Source: an uncultured Bacteroidales bacterium (lineage in GTDB: Bacteria; Bacteroidota; Bacteroidia; Bacteroidales; Paludibacteraceae). Taken from it: DNA of 11,308 nucleotides. Position 1 is the stretch's first letter. Every line of letters begins with the position of its first letter. The position numbers were made by a program, and so were the translations under genes. The stretch covers positions 1 through 11,308 of the forward strand of contig CAMHEP010000038.1 in the NCBI GenBank assembly GCA_946184195.1, read 5' to 3'. The notes below the pieces were generated by a model. The model saw nothing but the letters and a program-made list of their open reading frames with translations, had not been told where the DNA came from and did no database searches. This document shows positions 6,748 to 11,308 of this stretch, piece by piece.

Positions 6748-7268
6748 CGCCATATAGTTATTTCTATTCGTACATTCGTATAGGGTGGTACCGTCCCGTT
6801 ACCTCCTGCCCCATAGGCGGTATACCAAGGAGCCAATACTTCGGTGGTATCTCCCTCGTGCATGAAAGTTATCGCTTCATCGATGGCTTTCACCATGTCT
6901 GTGCGACCTATCTTAACCTGCTTCTGCTCATCCACAAGCAGTCTATCCTTCAAGGTTCTGACTCGCCAGTGTACCTGCCAGAAACTATCTGCCTGAGGCA
7001 TAGGTGCGTCGCTTGTCCGCACGCGTCGCATCCATGCTCCGCAGTCCAGACGATAGTAGTCGTCATGATGGTCCGCCACACACGCCACTATCTCCCCATC
7101 GGCAGCGTCCGCCATCCGGTGGTTCAGTTCCATGAGTTGTATCAGCGAAGAGTCCGCCTCACTGAGGGCACTCTGTCCATTGCGTTGCGAGGGACGCTGG
7201 GGTGGCGTGTGTGTGCAGGCCAGCATCACCGACACTATGGCTAATACAATAGCGAGACGGCGGCTCAT
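6744..7268 (-). CDS. GldI-like FKBP-type peptidyl-prolyl isomerase lipoprotein
   Basis: A 174-residue protein with a signal peptide and probable lipidation at Cys18 (VSVMLAC; position -3 is Met, so the lipobox is imperfect). After a Pro/Gln/Ser linker, residues 75-172 follow the GldI/FKBP pattern: a Trp-Met-Arg-Arg strand, PQADSFWQVHWRVRTL, MVKAIDEAITFMHEGDTTEV (125-144) and APWYTAYGAGG (146-156) before VPPYTNVRIEIT. The last matches the FKBP 'G-M-x-x-G ... AYG ... IPP-N-x-x-L-x-F-x-V-x-L' end, with Tyr152 at the conserved pocket tyrosine. It is likely a periplasm-facing folding factor. GldI is named for gliding in Flavobacteria, but non-gliding Bacteroidales carry relatives. The start ATG overlaps the stop of the upstream sensor gene (ATGA, 7268-7265), implying coupled translation. 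Confidence 0.82.
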   Translation of the reverse strand: MSRRLAIVLAIVSVMLACTHTPPQRPSQRNGQSALSEADSSLIQLMELNHRMADAADGEIVACVADHHDDYYRLDCGAWMRRVRTSDAPMPQADSFWQVHWRVRTLKDRLLVDEQKQVKIGRTDMVKAIDEAITFMHEGDTTEVLAPWYTAYGAGGNGTVPPYTNVRIEITIWR

Positions 7269-10200
7269 TCCTCACTGCCTTTATGCCGGGCGCGCTTATA
7301 CTCCGTGGGGGTCATGCCGTAGGTAGCCTTGAAGCACTTAGAGAAGTAGCGGCTATCGTTCATGCCGACCATATAAGTCACCTCGGTAACATTGTACCCA
7401 CCGTGCTCCAGTAACTGGGCAGCCCTTTTGATACGCATCTCGCGGATGAACTCCACAGGACTCAAGCCCGTGAGTCCCTTCAAGCGGTTGAAGAACACCG
7501 TTCTACCCATACCGACCTCATCCACCAGTTCGTCCACCGTCAGGGCATTGTTGTCCATCTGTTTCTCCATGACGGTCATCAGACGCATGAGAAACGCATC
7601 GTTAGGTTCTTCCTTATTACTCTTCTGCGGTTCCAAGCGCAGCAGTCGGTTTCGGTAACTCTCCTCCAGATGTTCACGTTGACGGAGGATATTCTTGATA
7701 CGCGCCTTGATGTATTCGGGTTCGAAAGGTTTGGTCACATAATCGTCCGCTCCATAACCCAGCGCCTCCAGTCGGCTCTCGATGGCCGACTTGGCAGAAA
7801 GCAGGATGACGGGTATATAACTGGTTGCCTCTGAACTCTTCACGCGGCGCAACAACTCTATACCGTCCATATTAGGCATCATTAGGTCTGTCACGATGAG
7901 GTCGGGGACATTCTCCTGAATGGCCTTCAATGCCACCTCGCCATCCGATGCTTCACGCACGTTGTATTGCTGAGCAAGAATGCTGACCAGGAAGCGGCGC
8001 ATATCTTCGCTATCATCCACGACGAGAATAGTACGACGCGGGCTACCTCCCATCTCGGCAGCATCGGGCAGGGAGACCTGTCCTGCCGTTGAGTCCGCCA
8101 CACGAGGAGCCGTAGCATCCGTATCGTCCACGATGAGGTCGGCGTCATTGTCATAGTGTTCCTTGTCGGTATGGAGGAAGATGGTAAAGGTGGTACCCTC
8201 GCCCACTTTGCTCTCCACCTCAATATAGCCATGATGCATATCCACCAGTTCCTTCACCAGGTTCAATCCAATACCGGTGCCAGGCAAGGTATTTCCTCCT
8301 TTGTTCTTAAGCGCGTCGTGCGATGAGAAGCGCTCGAAGAGCATACTGCGTTTCTCCATCGGTATCCCCACTCCCTCGTCCTTGACGCTCATGAGCAGAT
8401 AGCCGGGTTTCTCCCTCAGTGCTACGGATATATTCTTGCCCGACGGCGTGAACTTGAACGCATTACTCAACAGATTATAGAGAATGGTGTCTATACGCTC
8501 GCGGTCCGCCCATATCTCGTCCGACTTTGCCTCGTTAGTGACGGTGAGGTTGATATGCTTATCGTATGCCTCCTTGTTGAAGTTAGCACACACGTCCTTG
8601 ATGAGCGGGAAGAGGTTGATACGACGCACCTTAAGCCGCATCTTCTTATTTTGTATCTTGCGGAAATCCAACAATTGGTTCACCAAGCGTAGCATACGCT
8701 GGCTGTTATTGCGTACCAACTCCAGTTGCCCACGTACCTGCGGGCTGATGCGCTCGTTATTGAGGATATTCTCCACAGGTGCGATGATGAGCGTGAGCGG
8801 TGTGCGTAACTCATGGCTTATATTAGTGAAGAAACGCAATTTGATATCCGTCACCTTTTGCTCCACCTCCACTTCTTGACGTAGGAGAGTGTTCATTTTG
8901 AAGATATAATAGAGCGCATAGAAGAGAGCCAACGCCAACACGATATAGATGGCTATTGCCCATCCAGACTGCCAGAAAGTAGGTACAATATGAACAATCT
9001 GTGTGGTGGTGTTATCGAGCCATATACCTTCGCTACTGGTTGAGCGTACGTAGAACGTGTACTTACCGGGCTTGAGGTTGGTATAGGTAGCCACACGACG
9101 TGAGCCGGCTCGCACCCAATTTTTGTCGTATCCCTTGAGACAATATTCGTATTGTATACGCTTGGGGGATATATATTCCAGAGTGGTGTAGTATATGGTC
9201 ACGGCATCCTGTGTAGGGTGCTCTATCTTCGTAATCACAACCGGTTCCTCCCCTGTCGGGCGGGTTATCATAGACGGTGTGAAACGGCAGTAGCCGTCGG
9301 AATATCCGAATACGATGTCTCCGTTTTGCAAACGGATAGCTTTGGCTTCGGTGAAACTTCCGTCTGTCAGCACATCATGTTGTTGGAACGAGCTATCCTG
9401 CGGATCGAAGCGGTATATCTCTTGTTCTCCGGCGCACCAGATACATCCCAAGGTGTCGACCTGCATAGCCACGACTATACCGGATATCTGCGGCACGGGT
9501 TCCAGATGCACCTGCAAGCCCTTGCCCACCAACTTATTCAGTCCGCCGCCAAAGGTGCCTACCCATATCTGTCCTTGTGCATCCTGAGTGAGGCATCGTG
9601 TATCGTAGTAACGGATGAGTGTGTCCTGCATAGCGAAACGTTTTCCGACCCACAGTCCTGCCGTAGTAGCGGCATAGAGCATACTATCGGTCAAGAGGAG
9701 TTGTCTCACCTTCATTCCAGGAGCACGATGAACCTGATTGTACTGCAAATCTATCACTGTGATACCGCCACCATAGGTACCTACATAGAGGTATTTATGG
9801 TCTGTTACCATATCGTATACGTCATTGCAATTAAGCGGTATTGGGACATCTGTTCCGAGAATACCTTTCCCTTTTGTACCGAGCAGCAGTTGTCCTTCAT
9901 TTTCCAGAGCGCAGTAAATCATGCGGTCATCCTTATTGAAAGCCTTCAGTTTCTCGCCATTGATGGTCATCCCCTCCTGTTGCAGTTCGATGAGGGCGCG
10001 CACCTCTCCCGTCTCGTTCTTGTCTTCACGTACGTCCTCAAAACGGAACGGCTGCGGGATGAGATCCACGCAGTCCACGCCGCGGTCGTAGGTGGAGAGC
10101 CACAACAATCCCTGGCGGTCCAGATACGCCGCATGTATCATATTACTCATCTGGTCGCCAAAAGGCCATTCCAAGCGGTCTTTCTCAAAGTTATACCGTG

Positions 10201-10780
10201 AGAATCCGCCTCCGGTCGGGTTCACCCACACATTACCCGTTGAGTCCTCCAAGATGACCATGTGTCGACGTAGCTGGTGCGTCACGCGGTTATCCACAGG
10301 TGGTGTGAAGCGTTTCCACTGTCCGTCACGGCAACGCATGATTCCGGGTTTACTATCTGCCATCCAGATAATACCATGCTGGTCTATATAGACAGAGTCT
10401 TCCGATGCACGGGCAGACTTAGGAACTAAGGCTTTGCCACCCACATGTACGAACTTATCGCCATCCAGACGGAACACTTCCTCGTCATAGTTTTCCACGT
10501 ATATATATCCTTCTTTATCCTGCCATAGCGACTGAATACGGTTGTTATACATCCCGCTACCGTCATCGGGTAGTGACTTATAATTGGTAAAGGTAGTGCC
10601 GTCGAACTTGCTCAGTCCGTCCCATGTACCGAACCACATATACCCGTCACGATCCTGCATCATAGTCATGACAGTGTTCTGTATCAGTCCGTCCTCAGTG
10701 GAGAAATGGCGTACCACATAGTGTTCAGCCTGTAGGGCCATGAAGGGTACCATAGCCCAAAATAGGAAAAATCTTTTCAT
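7265..10780 (-). CDS. Hybrid two-component system sensor kinase/AraC regulator (HTCS)
   Basis: A 1171-residue one-protein signalling system. In order: signal peptide (1-18, cleavage near LQA-EH); periplasmic beta-propeller repeats (about 25-505), of which about 11 are visible by patterns such as DRDGYMWFGTWDGLSKFDG (43-61) and AQGQIWVGTFGGGLNKL (401-417); Y_Y_Y domain (about 513-600); transmembrane helix (about 606-628); HisKA with FFTNISHELRTPL (phospho-His656); HATPase with Asn773 (LLSNAF), DEGVGIP (801-807) and GTGIGL (834-839); an acidic linker (872-915); receiver domain with Asp922/923, phospho-Asp965 (VTDLMMPNMDG) and Lys1017 (TKPF); and an AraC DNA-binding domain (about 1075-1165). All catalytic residues are present. 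The sensor part is shorter than the two full seven-bladed propellers of many family members. Such proteins usually sense glycan fragments and control polysaccharide utilisation genes, but none are in view. It starts 4 nt after rfbA and overlaps the next gene by 4 nt. Confidence 0.95.
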   Translation of the reverse strand: MKRFFLFWAMVPFMALQAEHYVVRHFSTEDGLIQNTVMTMMQDRDGYMWFGTWDGLSKFDGTTFTNYKSLPDDGSGMYNNRIQSLWQDKEGYIYVENYDEEVFRLDGDKFVHVGGKALVPKSARASEDSVYIDQHGIIWMADSKPGIMRCRDGQWKRFTPPVDNRVTHQLRRHMVILEDSTGNVWVNPTGGGFSRYNFEKDRLEWPFGDQMSNMIHAAYLDRQGLLWLSTYDRGVDCVDLIPQPFRFEDVREDKNETGEVRALIELQQEGMTINGEKLKAFNKDDRMIYCALENEGQLLLGTKGKGILGTDVPIPLNCNDVYDMVTDHKYLYVGTYGGGITVIDLQYNQVHRAPGMKVRQLLLTDSMLYAATTAGLWVGKRFAMQDTLIRYYDTRCLTQDAQGQIWVGTFGGGLNKLVGKGLQVHLEPVPQISGIVVAMQVDTLGCIWCAGEQEIYRFDPQDSSFQQHDVLTDGSFTEAKAIRLQNGDIVFGYSDGYCRFTPSMITRPTGEEPVVITKIEHPTQDAVTIYYTTLEYISPKRIQYEYCLKGYDKNWVRAGSRRVATYTNLKPGKYTFYVRSTSSEGIWLDNTTTQIVHIVPTFWQSGWAIAIYIVLALALFYALYYIFKMNTLLRQEVEVEQKVTDIKLRFFTNISHELRTPLTLIIAPVENILNNERISPQVRGQLELVRNNSQRMLRLVNQLLDFRKIQNKKMRLKVRRINLFPLIKDVCANFNKEAYDKHINLTVTNEAKSDEIWADRERIDTILYNLLSNAFKFTPSGKNISVALREKPGYLLMSVKDEGVGIPMEKRSMLFERFSSHDALKNKGGNTLPGTGIGLNLVKELVDMHHGYIEVESKVGEGTTFTIFLHTDKEHYDNDADLIVDDTDATAPRVADSTAGQVSLPDAAEMGGSPRRTILVVDDSEDMRRFLVSILAQQYNVREASDGEVALKAIQENVPDLIVTDLMMPNMDGIELLRRVKSSEATSYIPVILLSAKSAIESRLEALGYGADDYVTKPFEPEYIKARIKNILRQREHLEESYRNRLLRLEPQKSNKEEPNDAFLMRLMTVMEKQMDNNALTVDELVDEVGMGRTVFFNRLKGLTGLSPVEFIREMRIKRAAQLLEHGGYNVTEVTYMVGMNDSRYFSKCFKATYGMTPTEYKRARHKGSEE

Positions 10781-10784
10781 TGTA

Positions 10785-11308
10785 TCACTTTAGATTTTGA
10801 ATATACTTACCATAAGCAGTCTTCATCTCCGCCCCCAGCCGGTGCAGTTCGTCGGTGGTTATCCATCCGTTGCGCCATGCTATCTCCTCGATGCAGGCGA
10901 CGTAGAATCCCTGACGGTTCTGTATGGTAGCGATGAAGTTACCTGCATCCAACAAGCTGTCGCAGTTCCCTGTATCAAGCCACGCGAAACCGCGTCCGAA
11001 GAGTTTGACGCGGAGGGTACCGTCCTCCAGGTAGGTACGGTTCAAGTCTGTTATCTCATATTCGCCGCGGCGGCTGGGTTGCAGTACAGCGGCACGGTCG
11101 CAAACGGTATGGTCGTAGAAATATAGTCCGGGCACTGCATAATTGCTCTTGGGGTGCTCGGGTTTCTCCTCCAGAGAGAGCACCTTCCCCTCGGCATCAA
11201 ACTCCACCACGCCGTAAGCACGCGGGTCCGCTACTTCGTAGCCAAAGATGCATGCACCCTTATCCTGCTCCGCCATTCGTACAGCGTCACGCAGCATAGT
11301 GGTAAATC
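10785..11308 (-). CDS. rfbA: Glucose-1-phosphate thymidylyltransferase, N-terminus off the window
   Basis: The C-terminal ~174 residues of RfbA/RmlA (family length about 290), which joins glucose-1-phosphate and dTTP to give dTDP-glucose, the first step to dTDP-L-rhamnose and related sugars of O-antigen or capsule. Visible family motifs are DPRAYGVVEFD, SLEEKPEHPKSNYAV, GLYFYD, RRGEYEITDLNRTYL and GRGFAWLDTG. Reading stays open through the Met at 11297 to the right edge (..FTT before it), so that Met is internal. The catalytic N-terminal nucleotide-binding motif is outside the window. The gene ends 4 nt before the sensor/regulator start and is probably co-transcribed with it. Other rml genes may lie further to the right, off the window. 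Confidence 0.93.
   Translation of the reverse strand, partial: FTTMLRDAVRMAEQDKGACIFGYEVADPRAYGVVEFDAEGKVLSLEEKPEHPKSNYAVPGLYFYDHTVCDRAAVLQPSRRGEYEITDLNRTYLEDGTLRVKLFGRGFAWLDTGNCDSLLDAGNFIATIQNRQGFYVACIEEIAWRNGWITTDELHRLGAEMKTAYGKYIQNLK

Noticed and set aside
9152..10201. Plus-strand open frame of 349 codons inside the sensor gene
   Set aside because: Antisense to the propeller region of the HTCS, which has continuous domain similarity. The antisense product has no recognisable motif; long shadows are expected in a gene of this base composition.
10778..10790. Possible separate promoter for the HTCS gene
   Set aside because: Only 4 nt separate the rfbA stop from the HTCS ATG, and I found no TTTG-N19-21-TAnnTTTG match on the reverse strand in the nearby end of rfbA. 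Co-transcription is the simpler reading.

Overview
The window looks like chromosomal DNA from a member of the Bacteroidales, probably Prevotellaceae-like. Three things point that way. It holds a one-protein hybrid two-component system (sensor, kinase, receiver and AraC domains in a single chain). Several proteins belong to families known mainly from Bacteroidetes (DUF3127, DUF4827-like and GldI-like lipoproteins, and a trigger factor with a degenerate PPIase domain). The two recognisable promoters match the Bacteroidetes consensus TTTG-N19-21-TAnnTTTG. Base composition is moderate in GC. I see no mobile element, CRISPR array, tRNA or rRNA. Genes fill almost the whole window, and the only sizeable gap (1086-1287) holds two divergent promoters.

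Layout. (1) 1-1085, minus strand: an HD-domain phosphohydrolase whose C-terminus lies off the left edge. (2) 1086-1287: divergent promoters. (3) 1288-5592, plus strand: tig (trigger factor), pgk (phosphoglycerate kinase), a DUF3127 protein with an SSB-like C-terminal tail, and a membrane-anchored calcineurin-like phosphoesterase. The gaps are 47, 34 and 30 nt with no visible internal promoter, so they are probably one operon. (4) 5581-11308, minus strand: a very tight operon read from right to left. It runs from rfbA/rmlA (N-terminus off the right edge) to a 1171-residue hybrid two-component sensor/regulator, a GldI-like FKBP-type lipoprotein, a second FKBP-fold (DUF4827-like) lipoprotein, and a short RecO. 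The spacings are 4 nt, an ATGA overlap, an ATGA overlap and 3 nt. The two operons converge, and their last coding regions overlap by 12 nt with no terminator between them.

How the genes may work together. The plus-strand cluster is mostly housekeeping (protein folding, glycolysis). The minus-strand cluster is more curious. A sensor family usually linked to polysaccharide utilisation loci is translationally coupled to two periplasm-facing FKBP-fold lipoproteins and to the recombination mediator RecO, and follows a dTDP-sugar biosynthesis gene, with no susC/susD or glycosidase in view. The other notable point is DUF3127, whose Ala/Pro/Gly linker ends in an acidic DLPF tip like that of single-stranded DNA-binding protein. 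I do not see proof of a wholly new system. These two are the leads I would follow.
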